A stretch of 8,780 nucleotides of DNA from Gammaproteobacteria bacterium (GCA_013817465.1 JACDCP010000127.1:1-8780); one strand, 5' to 3'. Positions 1 to 5,945 are shown, counted from the first letter of the stretch. The notes: generated from the sequence alone by a model not told the origin. A program made the numbers and translations.

Positions 1-462
1 GCCGACGACCTCGAGCTTGCTCGTCTTGTGGCCGCCGGCAAAACTGAGCTTGTATTCCTTGCCGCCGCGCCTGACCCAGACGTCCAGATGTTTCGACAGC
101 GCGTTGACGACCGAGACACCAACGCCGTGCAGCCCGCCGGCGAACTGGTAGCTTCGGTTGGTAAACTTTCCGCCGGCGTGCAGCCGTGTCAGGATCAGCT
201 CGACGCCCGGAATCTTTTCGCCGGGGTGCAGGTCCACGGGCATGCCCCGGCCGTCATCGCTGACCTGCAGCGAGCCGTCCCCGAACAAGCTCACCTCTAT
301 GCGCCGGCAATGACCGGCGATCGCCTCGTCCACGCTGTTATCCACGACCTCGTGGGCGAGATGATTGGGACGCGCCGTATCGGTGTACATGCCCGGCCGG
401 CGCCGCACCGGATCGAGGCCGCTCAGAACCTCGATGTCGGCAGCATCGTAAGCACGACTCAT
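1..462 (-). CDS. parE: DNA topoisomerase IV subunit B, N-terminal part (3' end beyond window)
   Basis: ParE is the ATPase subunit of topoisomerase IV, which with ParC decatenates daughter chromosomes. Only the first 154 codons are visible and the frame is open to the left edge. The GHKL ATPase signatures are in order: RRPGMYTDTARPNHLAHEVV (residues 21-40) followed by DNSVDEA, with the Mg-binding Glu/Asn region at 38-42; DDGRGMP (69-75); LTRLHAGGKF (91-100); and the lid GGLHGVGVSVVNALS (109-123). The 'MYTDT.RPNHLA' wording is typical of ParE rather than GyrB, which usually reads 'MYIGDT'. The ATG at 460-462 fits the family N-terminus. It lies 21 bp after the DUF3501 stop on the same strand, with a modest AGG upstream, so co-transcription with the rubrerythrin cluster is possible. 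No separate parE promoter is visible in that short gap. The identification is firm. Confidence 0.97.
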   Translation of the reverse strand, partial: MSRAYDAADIEVLSGLDPVRRRPGMYTDTARPNHLAHEVVDNSVDEAIAGHCRRIEVSLFGDGSLQVSDDGRGMPVDLHPGEKIPGVELILTRLHAGGKFTNRSYQFAGGLHGVGVSVVNALSKHLDVWVRRGGKEYKLSFAGGHKTSKLEVVG

Positions 463-483
463 GGATAACCTGACAACAGCCTG

Positions 484-1071
484 CTAGTCGAGATCGCCGA
501 CCAGCGATTCGCGGACGGCGTCGGGCAGCGCGCCGGTGGCATGCCGATACGCATCGTGGTCGATGCCTGCGGCCAGGGCCGCGCCGTGCTTGAGGCTCGC
601 GATCATGTCAATATCGAGGTCGAAACGCAGGAAATGCACGGACGAGGTTTTTTCCGCCGTCGCGCGCTCCATGTCCTCGTCGGCAACTGCCCGGACGCGC
701 TCATGCCCGTCGACCTGCACCCAGACGAGATCCTCGATCCCGACCAGCCGCGCCAGCGCCGCCTTGCGCTCATCGGCGTCGGGGAACTCGATCATCAGCG
801 TCGCCTTCAGGTTGGCGCCGTCGGGGATCAGCGGATTGTACGCCTCGAGCTCGTCCCGGATGCCTCGCTCCTCGAAGATGCGCTCGACGCGCAACATCTC
901 CTGTACCTGATACTGAATCGTCAGTCGATCCTCGAAGTGCAGCATCGCATGACTGCCGATCATCAGCTTGCGGTGTTTCTTGTGCGCCAGGACGCGGCGG
1001 CGAAACTCCACGCGCCGGCGCGCGTATTCCTCGAGGCTCATGAGATCCCGGGTTTCGAGCTTTGCGGCCAT
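484..1071 (-). CDS. DUF3501 family protein of the rubrerythrin cluster
   Basis: This 195-residue soluble protein has no known biochemical function. I recognise the DUF3501 family from the N-terminal [13 protein letters not shown] (residues 8-20), the basic [20 protein letters not shown] (30-49), [20 protein letters not shown] (51-70), and the later [16 protein letters not shown] (83-98). There is no signal peptide, membrane segment or Cys cluster. The family is known to occur beside rubrerythrin and a CCG-type Fe-S protein, exactly as here, so a role in the same oxidative-stress or redox pathway is inferred. The reading frame is open up to 1212, but I chose the ATG at 1069-1071 because [10 protein letters not shown] matches the family N-terminus and the upstream codons only translate the palindromic repeats at 1090-1153. 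No strong Shine-Dalgarno sequence is visible. ParE follows 21 bp downstream. Family assignment is confident; function is not. Confidence 0.9.
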   Translation of the reverse strand: MAAKLETRDLMSLEEYARRRVEFRRRVLAHKKHRKLMIGSHAMLHFEDRLTIQYQVQEMLRVERIFEERGIRDELEAYNPLIPDGANLKATLMIEFPDADERKAALARLVGIEDLVWVQVDGHERVRAVADEDMERATAEKTSSVHFLRFDLDIDMIASLKHGAALAAGIDHDAYRHATGALPDAVRESLVGDLD

Positions 1072-1089
1072 CGGTTGCGTATCATTCCA

Positions 1090-1153
1090 TGTAGGGCCGG
1101 TTTCAACCGGCCATGCGCGCCGAACTAAACGGCGGAATGAATTCCGCCCTACA
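1090..1153. repeat. Pair of GTAG-type palindromic (REP-like) hairpins, outward-facing tags
   Basis: Two perfect 8-bp hairpins with 2-nt loops lie side by side: GGCCGGTT-TC-AACCGGCC (1095-1112) and GGCGGAAT-GA-ATTCCGCC (1131-1148). The pair is bounded by the inverted tag TGTAGGGC (1090-1097) and GCCCTACA (1146-1153). A GTAG tag next to a short stem is the hallmark of the Stenotrophomonas/Xanthomonas type of REP, mobilised by RAYT transposases. The pair lies between the stop of the Fe-S gene and the start of the DUF3501 gene and would be transcribed as part of the operon mRNA. A related pair lies at 2549-2609. Confidence 0.85.
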
Positions 1154-1165
1154 TCGCCGATTTCA

Positions 1166-2527
1166 TCAAATGCCGTATGCGCGGCGCAACAGGCCGAGCG
1201 GATGGGTTGCACCGACGGCGCCGCCCGTGCCCTCCTCGATCTGATAAGCCGCCATCGGGCAGTCGCTCGTGAAGTGCCTTGCCCCGGCGTCCTGCGCGCG
1301 GCGGAAAACCGGCCGGCCGATCTTCATCGCGGTGTCGTGAAATTCACGTTTGACGGCATAGGTGCCGTCATGCCCGGAACAGCGTTCGATGGGCTCGATG
1401 GTCGTATCCGGGACGAGCGCCAGCAGCTCGCGCGTCTTGAGTCCGATGTTCTGCACGCGCTGATGGCAGGGCACGTGGTAGGCGATCCTGCCGAGCGATT
1501 CGCTGAACTCCGTCTGCAGAGCGCCCGCCTTGTGCCGCAGCATCAGATATTCGAAGGGATCGTAAAACGCATCGCGCACGCGGGCGACAGCTTCGTCGCC
1601 GGGAAACAGCAGCGGCAGCTCCTGTTTGAACATGAGAACGCAGGACGGCACCGGTGCGACGATGTCCCAGCCGGCCTCTGCCCATTGCGCGAGCCGCGGT
1701 ATGTTCGATTGTCCGAGGCGCTCGACACTGGAGAGGTCGCCGAGCTCGAGCTTCGGCATGCCGCAGCAGCGCTCATCGCTCATCAGGCGCACCGGCACGC
1801 CGTTGTGTTCGAAGACGGCCACCAGATCCTCGCCGAGCGCGGGCTCGTGATGGCGGCCGTAGCAGGTGCCGAACAGCAGCACCCGGCCGCAGGTGCCGCC
1901 GGCCGCGCGGCCTTCCGGCGTGTCTTCCGGCGGCATCTCGAGCACGCGGTCGCGCAGGCTGCGATCCAGCCTGCGATCGGAAAACGAGGGCAGACGGGCG
2001 GCACGATGCACGCCGGCGACTTTTTCGAGCAGCGCACGGCAGGCGCCATTGCGGTTCGCAGCGTTGATGGCCTGGACCACGACCGGGATGCCTGCCAGGG
2101 ACCCCACCCGGTCCGTCGCGCTCAGCGTGCGGTCACGGAAGCTTGCGCCCTCATCCCGGAAGCGCTTCGCCTTCGCGCGCAGCATGAGCTTCGGAAAATC
2201 GATGTTCCAGGGGTGGGGCGGCACGTAGGGGCATTTCGACATGTAGCACATGTCGCACAGATAACAGTGGTCGACCACCTCGCGGAACGTTTGCGGCTCG
2301 AGCCCTTGCACTTCACCCTCGTCCGAGGCGTCGATGGCATCGAACAAGGTCGGGAACGCATTGCACAGGCTGAAGCAGCGGCGGCATCCGTGGCAGACGT
2401 CGAAGACCCGCTCCAGCTCGCTCTGCAAGCGCGCATCGTCGTAGAACTGCTCGTTGCGCCAGTCGAGGGCATGCCGCGTCGGCGCCTGCAGACTGCCCTC
2501 GCCGTGGGGTGGCCTTCCGCCGGTCAC
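1166..2527 (-). CDS. Two-[4Fe-4S] CCG-domain iron-sulfur protein (HdrD/GlpC-like) of the rubrerythrin cluster
   Basis: This 453-residue cytoplasmic Fe-S protein resembles the electron-transfer subunits HdrD and GlpC. The first [4Fe-4S] motif is [11 protein letters not shown] (Cys45, 48, 51, 55). The second is [13 protein letters not shown] (Cys88, 91, 94, 99), with one extra residue in its last gap. Two cysteine-rich CCG-type domains follow. The first has [17 protein letters not shown] (219-235) and [11 protein letters not shown] (254-264). The second has [12 protein letters not shown] (351-362), then RCSGHDG (382-388), where the usual second Cys of the CCG motif is absent, and SDCPMAAYQ (421-429). 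In relatives it is annotated as the Fe-S oxidoreductase-like protein of the rubrerythrin cluster. Electron transfer to or from rubrerythrin is inferred. Its own substrate is unknown. The GTG at 2525-2527 is the first possible start after an in-frame TGA six codons upstream. No clear Shine-Dalgarno sequence is seen. Confidence 0.93.
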   Translation of the reverse strand: MTGGRPPHGEGSLQAPTRHALDWRNEQFYDDARLQSELERVFDVCHGCRRCFSLCNAFPTLFDAIDASDEGEVQGLEPQTFREVVDHCYLCDMCYMSKCPYVPPHPWNIDFPKLMLRAKAKRFRDEGASFRDRTLSATDRVGSLAGIPVVVQAINAANRNGACRALLEKVAGVHRAARLPSFSDRRLDRSLRDRVLEMPPEDTPEGRAAGGTCGRVLLFGTCYGRHHEPALGEDLVAVFEHNGVPVRLMSDERCCGMPKLELGDLSSVERLGQSNIPRLAQWAEAGWDIVAPVPSCVLMFKQELPLLFPGDEAVARVRDAFYDPFEYLMLRHKAGALQTEFSESLGRIAYHVPCHQRVQNIGLKTRELLALVPDTTIEPIERCSGHDGTYAVKREFHDTAMKIGRPVFRRAQDAGARHFTSDCPMAAYQIEEGTGGAVGATHPLGLLRRAYGI

Positions 2528-2548
2528 AATTCGAAGCGCGAATCAATT

Positions 2549-2609
2549 GGCTGGTTGAAACCGGCCCTGCAGAATCGACCTTTGCCTTGTAGAGCCGAAT
2601 CCATTCGGC
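2549..2609. repeat. Second pair of GTAG-type palindromic hairpins, inward-facing tags
   Basis: Hairpin GGCTGGTT-GA-AACCGGCC (2549-2566, one G-T wobble) is followed by CCCTGCA (2565-2571), a one-base variant of the CCCTACA tag. Hairpin GCCGAAT-CC-ATTCGGC (2594-2609) is preceded by TGTAGAGC (2588-2595), a variant of TGTAGGGC. The reverse complement of the first hairpin matches the hairpin at 1095-1112 except at one stem base. Relative to the pair at 1090-1153 the tags face inward instead of outward. The second hairpin ends one base before the rubrerythrin stop codon (complement of 2611-2613). The block fills most of the spacer between rubrerythrin and the Fe-S protein gene. Confidence 0.8.
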
Positions 2610-2610
2610 C

Positions 2611-3030
2611 TCAATCGCCCAGAGTATCCAGCGCCTTCTGGAACCGATTCGCGTGCGAGCGCTCGGCTTTGGCGAGCGTCTCGAACCAGTCGGAGATTTC
2701 CTCGAAACCTTCGTCGCGCGCCGCCTTCGCCATGCCCGGATACATATCGGTGTACTCGTGCGTTTCGCCCGCAATCGCGCTCTTCAGGTTGAGCTGCGTC
2801 TCACCGAACGGCAGGCCGGTAGCCGGATCGCCGACGGCCTCGAGATACTCGAGATGGCCGTGCGCATGGCCGGTCTCGCCCTCCGCGGTCGAGCGGAACA
2901 CGGCGGAGACGTCGTTAAATCCTTCCACGTCTGCCTTGGACGCAAAATAGAGATAACGGCGATTCGCCATCGATTCGCCAGCGAAGGCATCCTTGAGATT
3001 GGTTTCTGTCTTGCTGCCCTTGAGCTCCAC
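2611..3030 (-). CDS. Rubrerythrin (short form without rubredoxin domain)
   Basis: Rubrerythrin is a ferritin-like di-iron protein of the cytoplasm that reduces hydrogen peroxide. This one has 139 residues. The di-iron four-helix core is complete: [18 protein letters not shown] (residues 17-34, ligand Glu19), the first ExxH in [10 protein letters not shown] (50-59, Glu52/His55), [10 protein letters not shown] (89-98, Glu89/Glu92), and the last ExxH in [10 protein letters not shown] (121-130, Glu123/His126). There is no CxxC and no C-terminal rubredoxin domain, so electrons must come from a partner. The downstream Fe-S protein is the obvious candidate, by inference. The start is GTG at 3028-3030, fixed by a perfect AGGAGG six bases upstream. 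It is the first gene of the operon and sits behind a TTGACA promoter and a 7-1-7 palindrome. The symbol rbr is used for some homologues. Confidence 0.95.
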   Translation of the reverse strand: MELKGSKTETNLKDAFAGESMANRRYLYFASKADVEGFNDVSAVFRSTAEGETGHAHGHLEYLEAVGDPATGLPFGETQLNLKSAIAGETHEYTDMYPGMAKAARDEGFEEISDWFETLAKAERSHANRFQKALDTLGD

Positions 3031-3036
3031 GGTATT

Positions 3037-3042
3037 CCTCCT
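3037..3042 (-). promoter_or_regulatory. Ribosome binding site of rubrerythrin (AGGAGG)
   Basis: Read on the minus strand, AGGAGG is followed by AATACC and then the GTG start. The six-base spacing is ideal. It settles the GTG start and is the strongest Shine-Dalgarno sequence in the window, which fits a highly expressed stress protein. Confidence 0.85.
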
Positions 3043-3053
3043 GCCTCACCTCG

Positions 3054-3068
3054 TTAGACTCAGTCTAA
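3054..3068. promoter_or_regulatory. Perfect 7-1-7 palindrome, probable operator of the rubrerythrin operon
   Basis: TTAGACT-C-AGTCTAA is a perfect 15-bp inverted repeat with a single central base. It lies just downstream of the rubrerythrin -10 region, over the expected transcription start, where a bound repressor would block transcription. The 7-1-7 layout is that of Fur/PerR-family boxes, but the sequence is not the classical Fur or PerR consensus. The regulator is therefore unassigned and is not encoded in this window. Confidence 0.65.
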
Positions 3069-3070
3069 AA

Positions 3071-3099
3071 ACGGTATACCCGCCCCGCAGGCTTGTCAA
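3071..3099 (-). promoter_or_regulatory. Sigma-70-type promoter of the rubrerythrin operon
   Basis: On the minus strand a perfect -35 TTGACA lies at 3094-3099. The -10 is either TATACC (3073-3078, short 15-nt spacer) or the weaker TACCGT (3071-3076, 17-nt spacer). Either places the transcription start inside or next to the palindrome at 3054-3068. The -35 is convincing. The suboptimal -10 or spacer could leave room for regulation. Confidence 0.6.
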
Positions 3100-3108
3100 C
3101 CGGGGCGT

Positions 3109-3137
3109 TTGACCCCTACGGCGCGCCTGTGTAACGT
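3109..3137 (+). promoter_or_regulatory. Candidate promoter of xseB-ispA
   Basis: TTGACC (3109-3114) and TAACGT (3132-3137) are separated by exactly 17 nt and point toward xseB, back to back with the rubrerythrin promoter. The -10 matches the consensus at only three of six positions, so this is a weak call. Confidence 0.35.
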
Positions 3138-3150
3138 GATTCGTCGACGC

Positions 3151-3156
3151 AAGGAG
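3151..3156 (+). promoter_or_regulatory. Ribosome binding site that fixes the TTG start of xseB
   Basis: AAGGAG is followed by AACCGC and then TTG at 3163, a six-base gap measured from GGAG. The ATG at 3178 is 21 bases away from this site, too far to use it, so the TTG is the more likely start. Confidence 0.7.
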
Positions 3157-3162
3157 AACCGC

Positions 3163-3402
3163 TTGGACGACAAGATCATGGCGACGCCCGATTTCGAAAC
3201 CGCGCTCGCGGAGCTCGAGAGCCTGGTGGAACGGATGGAACAGGGCGACCTCAGCCTCGAGGAAACACTCGAGCAGTTCGAGCGCGGCATCCGCCTCACG
3301 CGCACTTGCCAGACGGCCCTCAAGGCAGCCGAGCAGAAAGTCGAAGTCCTGCTTCGGCAGTCCGGCGAAGAAACAGTCGCCCCGTTCGATTCGAAAGATT
3401 AG
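3163..3402 (+). CDS. xseB: Exodeoxyribonuclease VII small subunit
   Basis: XseB is the small subunit of exonuclease VII. Several copies bind each XseA large subunit to form the enzyme that degrades single-stranded DNA in both directions during repair. The product has 79 residues, close to the roughly 80 of E. coli XseB. The family pattern is clear: PDFETALAELESLVERMEQG (residues 9-28), then DLSLEETLEQFERGIRLTR, then CQTALKAAEQKVEVLL, which makes the long two-helix coiled-coil hairpin. I chose the TTG at 3163 because a good AAGGAG lies six bases upstream; the ATG at 3178 would remove only five residues. IspA follows 10 bases after the stop, the usual xseB-ispA operon order. XseA is not in the window. 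Confidence 0.93.
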   Translation: MDDKIMATPDFETALAELESLVERMEQGDLSLEETLEQFERGIRLTRTCQTALKAAEQKVEVLLRQSGEETVAPFDSKD

Positions 3403-3412
3403 CCGGCCGGCC

Positions 3413-4303
3413 GTGGACATGCAGGGGCGCCTAGCTGCCTACCAGCGCCGCGTGGGCAGTGCCATCGAAACCTGGCTTCCCGACGCCGACGACACACCCG
3501 GCCGGCTGCGCGATGCGATGCGCTACTGCGTTCTCGGCGACGGCAAACGCATCCGCCCGGTGCTCGTCTACACGACTGGCGAAGTGCTTGGCGTGCCGCT
3601 CGCTCAACTCGACGGCCCGGCCTGCGCGATCGAGCTCATTCACGCCTATTCGCTGGTGCACGACGATCTGCCGGCCATGGACGACGACGATCTGCGCCGC
3701 GGGCGGCCCACTTGCCATCACGCCTTCGATGAAGCCACGGCGATCCTGGTCGGAGATGTTCTGCAGGTCCTGGCCTTCAAGATCCTGGCGAGCGACCCGG
3801 CCATGCTGCCGGACGCCGTGCGCAGGCTGCGCATGATCGAGCTGCTCGCCGACGCCAGCGGCTCCCGCGGCATGGCCGGGGGGCAGGCAACCGACCTGGC
3901 TGCGGCCGGCAGACAACTGGACCTCGCCGCGCTCGAGCACATGCACAGACTCAAGACCGGCGCGCTGATGCACGCCAGCGTCATGCTCGCAGCCCTCAGC
4001 GCGCTTGCCCTGGACGAACGGCGTCGTGACGGGCTCTCCCGATACGCGAGCAGCATCGGGCTGGCATTTCAGATCCGCGATGACATCCTCGACGTCGAGG
4101 GCGACGAGGCGACGCTCGGCAAATCGACGGGTGTCGACCGCGCACGCGACAAACCGACTTTTCCGAGCGTCGCCGGCATGCCGGCCGCCAAGGCGCGCGC
4201 GCTGCAACTGCACCGGGAGGCCGTCGCGGCACTCGATGCTTTCGACGCATCGGCCGACCCGCTGCGCTGGCTTTCGGCATTCATCGTCGAGCGATCGAGC
4301 TAA
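3413..4303 (+). CDS. ispA: Farnesyl diphosphate synthase (geranyltranstransferase)
   Basis: IspA condenses isopentenyl diphosphate with dimethylallyl and then geranyl diphosphate to make farnesyl diphosphate, the precursor of ubiquinone side chains and undecaprenyl phosphate. The protein has 296 residues, the normal size. Visible motifs are [12 protein letters not shown] (42-53), the first aspartate-rich motif [21 protein letters not shown] (78-97; Asp84, Asp85, Asp90), GGQATDL (156-162), KTGALMHAS (181-189), the second aspartate-rich motif [12 protein letters not shown] (220-231), and [17 protein letters not shown] (235-251). The residues just before the first motif match bacterial C15 synthases, supporting a farnesyl product. 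The start is GTG 3413 or ATG 3419; neither has a good Shine-Dalgarno sequence, so coupling to xseB is likely. In many relatives dxs follows ispA, but here it does not. Confidence 0.95.
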   Translation: MDMQGRLAAYQRRVGSAIETWLPDADDTPGRLRDAMRYCVLGDGKRIRPVLVYTTGEVLGVPLAQLDGPACAIELIHAYSLVHDDLPAMDDDDLRRGRPTCHHAFDEATAILVGDVLQVLAFKILASDPAMLPDAVRRLRMIELLADASGSRGMAGGQATDLAAAGRQLDLAALEHMHRLKTGALMHASVMLAALSALALDERRRDGLSRYASSIGLAFQIRDDILDVEGDEATLGKSTGVDRARDKPTFPSVAGMPAAKARALQLHREAVAALDAFDASADPLRWLSAFIVERSS

Positions 4304-4334
4304 GGAAGCGAAAATCACGCTTTTGGCGTTCCGC

Positions 4335-4368
4335 GCTCTGAAAAGTCCAGGATGGACTTATTCAGAGC
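4335..4368. repeat. Long hairpin between ispA and folE2
   Basis: GCTCTGAA-AAGTCCA (4335-4349) pairs with TGGACTT-A-TTCAGAGC (4353-4368) around a GGA loop. This gives a 15-bp stem with one bulged base. No run of T follows on either strand, so it is not a standard intrinsic terminator. It could stop or stabilise the ispA transcript, or be a copy of a dispersed palindromic repeat. A smaller hairpin, GGTGC-CGG-GCACC, follows at 4381-4393. The rest of the 4304-4415 gap shows no gene. Confidence 0.6.
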
Positions 4369-4402
4369 TCCCCGAAATCAGGTGCCGGGCACCGGCAGCC
4401 CG

Positions 4403-4408
4403 TATAAT
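4403..4408 (+). promoter_or_regulatory. Perfect -10 box just before folE2
   Basis: TATAAT ends seven bases before the ATG at 4416, so transcription would start at or next to the first base of that codon. No TTGACA-like -35 is seen 16 to 18 bases upstream and there is no extended -10 TG. It could be a real near-leaderless promoter or a chance match. Confidence 0.35.
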
Positions 4409-4415
4409 GTTGATC

Positions 4416-5240
4416 ATGAACACCGCCAAGCCAGCCGCAGCGCCGGACATCAGCCCGATCGAAGACGTGCAGGGCCGCGCCGACACGCGCCGCATGCCGA
4501 TCAACAAGGTCGGTATCAAGGACATCTATCATCCCGTGCGAGTCAAGGATCGCACCGGCGGAGAACAGCACACGGTCGCGAGCTTCAACATGTACGTGAA
4601 CCTGCCGCACGATTTCAAGGGCACGCACATGTCGCGCTTCGTCGAAATACTGAACAATCACGAGCGCGAGATTTCCGTGAAATCGTTTCGCGACATGCTG
4701 GCCGAAATGACCGAGCGGCTGGCCGCGGACTCGGGCCACATTGAAATGAGCTTTCCGTACTTCATCATCAAGAAAGCGCCGGTATCCGGGGTCGAGAGCG
4801 CAATGGATTACCGGGCGAGCCTGATCGGCGAATATGCCGCCGGCCGCACGACCATCGAGGTCAAGGTCGTCGTGCCGGTGACGAGCCTCTGCCCGTGCTC
4901 GAAGCGCATATCGGATTATGGCGCGCACAACCAGCGGTCGCACATCACCATCAAGGCGCGCATTGCCTGCTTCCTGTGGATCGAGGAGCTCATCGACATT
5001 GCCGAGCAGGAGGCGTCCTGCGAGCTATACGGCATTCTCAAGCGCCCGGACGAGAAATATGTCACCGAACGGGCGTATGACAATCCGAAGTTCGTCGAGG
5101 ATATCGTGCGCGACGTCGCCGTGCGTCTCGAGAAGGACGAACGCGTGACGGCCTATACGGTTGAGTCGGAGAACTTCGAATCCATCCACAACCATTCAGC
5201 CTATGCGCTCATCGAGCGCGACAAAATAGTCGGGGCTTGA
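4416..5240 (+). CDS. folE2: GTP cyclohydrolase IB (FolE2)
   Basis: FolE2 converts GTP to 7,8-dihydroneopterin triphosphate, the first step of tetrahydrofolate (and queuosine-type) synthesis, and can replace zinc-dependent FolE using other metals. The product has 274 residues from the ATG at 4416. Key motifs are [17 protein letters not shown] (25-41), [20 protein letters not shown] (55-74), [20 protein letters not shown] (157-176), [20 protein letters not shown] (198-217), [13 protein letters not shown] (221-233) and [10 protein letters not shown] (255-264). Cys159, His171, Glu213 and His258 keep one constant offset from the active-site residues I recall for the Neisseria gonorrhoeae enzyme, so it should be active. 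An in-frame ATG at 4407 would add three residues, but it overlaps the TATAAT box. No Shine-Dalgarno sequence is seen before either. Identification is firm; the exact start is not. Confidence 0.95.
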   Translation: MNTAKPAAAPDISPIEDVQGRADTRRMPINKVGIKDIYHPVRVKDRTGGEQHTVASFNMYVNLPHDFKGTHMSRFVEILNNHEREISVKSFRDMLAEMTERLAADSGHIEMSFPYFIIKKAPVSGVESAMDYRASLIGEYAAGRTTIEVKVVVPVTSLCPCSKRISDYGAHNQRSHITIKARIACFLWIEELIDIAEQEASCELYGILKRPDEKYVTERAYDNPKFVEDIVRDVAVRLEKDERVTAYTVESENFESIHNHSAYALIERDKIVGA

Positions 5241-5246
5241 GCCGAC

Positions 5247-5341
5247 CGCGTAAATGGGGACATTCCTGATTTACTCTCAGTCAGAGTGACAGCAGACTGC
5301 GCCGCACCGGCAGGTAAATCAGGAATGTCCCCATTTACGCG
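5247..5341 (+). repeat. Palindromic element, copy 1 (28-bp arms, 39-nt loop)
   Basis: The left arm (5247-5274) and right arm (5314-5341) are perfect inverted repeats of 28 bp. The core reads TAAATGGGGACATTCCTGAT on the left. The 39-nt loop (5275-5313) contains CAGTC (5278-5282), which can pair with GACTG (5295-5299). It also contains a GTCA-GAG-TGAC mini-hairpin (5280-5290). The element starts seven bases after the folE2 stop and ends 22 bases before the toxin stop. It codes for no protein, so it is a non-autonomous MITE- or REPIN-like element, perhaps also working as a two-way transcript end. Copy 2 is at 6007-6095 in the opposite orientation. Confidence 0.9.
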
Positions 5342-5363
5342 ATGGGACTGTCCGTCAATCGCG

Positions 5364-5690
5364 TCATAGCGCCAAGCCCAACTGTAGCTTGATTGCCTGC
5401 TCGACTGCTTTCATGTCCGCCGAGGATAGGCGGGCGATGCGATTTACAAGTCGAACCTTGCTCACCGTGGTCAATTGATCAACCATGGCTTTGTGTTTTT
5501 TGCGCCTGACAGTCACATAAGCTTCGCTCGGATAAAGTCGATCGACTCGGCTCGTCAATGGAACAACCTGCAAGCGGTTGAGATGCCTGTTGCTGAAGTC
5601 GTTGCTCAGAATTGCGGCGGGCCGCTGCTTGCGGATTTCTCCGCCGACTGATGATTCAAAGCCCACCCACCAGATTTCACCGCGCTTCAT
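5364..5690 (-). CDS. PemK/MazF-family mRNA interferase toxin
   Basis: This is a 108-residue toxin of a type II toxin-antitoxin pair. The family cleaves RNA at short specific sequences when freed from its antitoxin. The fold's signatures are all present: MKRGEIWWVGF (residues 1-11), KQRPAAILSNDF (21-32) with the conserved Arg23, QVVPLTSRV (41-49) with Thr46, EAYVTV, KAMVDQLTTVSKVRLV, and the C-terminal helix ADMKAVEQAIKLQLGL. Arg23 and Thr46 correspond to the catalytic Arg and Thr of MazF, so the enzyme should be active. Its ATG at 5688-5690 lies inside the antitoxin gene (14-bp overlap) with only a weak Shine-Dalgarno sequence, which suggests translational coupling and an excess of antitoxin. 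The cleavage site cannot be read from the sequence. Confidence 0.93.
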   Translation of the reverse strand: MKRGEIWWVGFESSVGGEIRKQRPAAILSNDFSNRHLNRLQVVPLTSRVDRLYPSEAYVTVRRKKHKAMVDQLTTVSKVRLVNRIARLSSADMKAVEQAIKLQLGLAL

Positions 5691-5904
5691 CGGCTATATC
5701 GCCCACAGTGGCTTCGGACCATTCGAGGGCTTCAGCTTCGCGGCTTTCTTCCTGAGCCATCCGTTCATAGGCGGCGTCCAGATCCTGCTCGACCACGTGC
5801 GGGCGAACCAGCGACTCGATAAACCGGCTGATCCGCCGCCGCCCTATCACGTTGTGCAGCCCCTCGTAAACGCGTTCGTCGACGGTAATCGTCAGTTTTT
5901 TCAC
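5677..5904 (-). CDS. Ribbon-helix-helix antitoxin partner of the PemK/MazF-type toxin
   Basis: This antitoxin should bind both its toxin and its own promoter. The product has 75 residues. The N-terminus KKLTITVDERVYEGLHNVIG (2-21) followed by RRRISRFIESLVRPHV looks like a ribbon-helix-helix DNA-binding unit (strand LTITV, helix RVYEGLHNV, helix ISRFIESLV). The acidic C-terminal part, EQDLDAAYERMAQEESREAE followed by ALEWSEATVGDIADEAR, would wrap the toxin. I chose GTG at 5902-5904 because VKKLTITVDE fits the usual family start. A TTG at 5925 would add seven residues but lies inside the operator palindrome and at the transcript's 5' edge. No clear Shine-Dalgarno sequence is visible. The gene comes first and overlaps the toxin start by 14 bp, the usual antitoxin-first order. 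Confidence 0.9.
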   Translation of the reverse strand: MKKLTITVDERVYEGLHNVIGRRRISRFIESLVRPHVVEQDLDAAYERMAQEESREAEALEWSEATVGDIADEAR

Positions 5905-5923
5905 GAGAATGCGATCCGGTTGC

Positions 5924-5945
5924 AATACGTATAGTTACACGTATT
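5924..5945. promoter_or_regulatory. Imperfect palindrome, probable autoregulatory operator of the toxin-antitoxin operon
   Basis: AATACGTATA (5924-5933) faces TACACGTATT (5936-5945) across a GT centre. Nine of ten base pairs match. It starts 19 bases upstream of the GTG start and overlaps the -10 box and expected transcription start. This is where a ribbon-helix-helix antitoxin would be expected to bind. Binding is inferred. Confidence 0.65.

Noticed and set aside
28..468. 146-codon open frame on the plus strand at the left edge
   Set aside because: It is antisense to parE, whose ATPase motifs are unmistakable.
1072..1212. 47-residue N-terminal extension of the DUF3501 protein
   Set aside because: It would translate the REP-like hairpins and part of the Fe-S gene. 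The family N-terminus begins at the ATG at 1069-1071.
968..2950. Open frame of 660 codons on the plus strand antisense to the Fe-S protein and rubrerythrin genes
   Set aside because: Its frame runs opposite two well-supported genes and reads through the intergenic hairpins. Its product shows no recognisable domain and is the typical GC-rich shadow of real codons.
3054..3068. IscR site at the rubrerythrin promoter
   Set aside because: GACT/AGTC half-sites resemble IscR sites, but they are separated by one base here, not the wider spacing IscR needs.
3431..4318. 295-codon open frame antisense to ispA
   Set aside because: It mirrors ispA codon structure and has no homology signal I recognise.
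4306..4324. Possible intrinsic terminator AAGCG-loop-CGCTT after ispA
   Set aside because: The stem is only 5 bp with a 7-nt loop and just four T, too weak to call.
4005..4415. Long upstream extension of the folE2 frame into ispA
   Set aside because: The extension overlaps ispA out of frame, shows no FolE2-like sequence, and good starts exist at 4407 and 4416.
4401..4420. Zur-like box before folE2
   Set aside because: FolE2 is often Zur-controlled, but the sequence here is only a loose palindrome and does not fit the Zur consensus I know.
5578..5934. 118-codon plus-strand open frame across the toxin-antitoxin genes
   Set aside because: It is antisense to two overlapping genes with clear family motifs and has no recognisable product.
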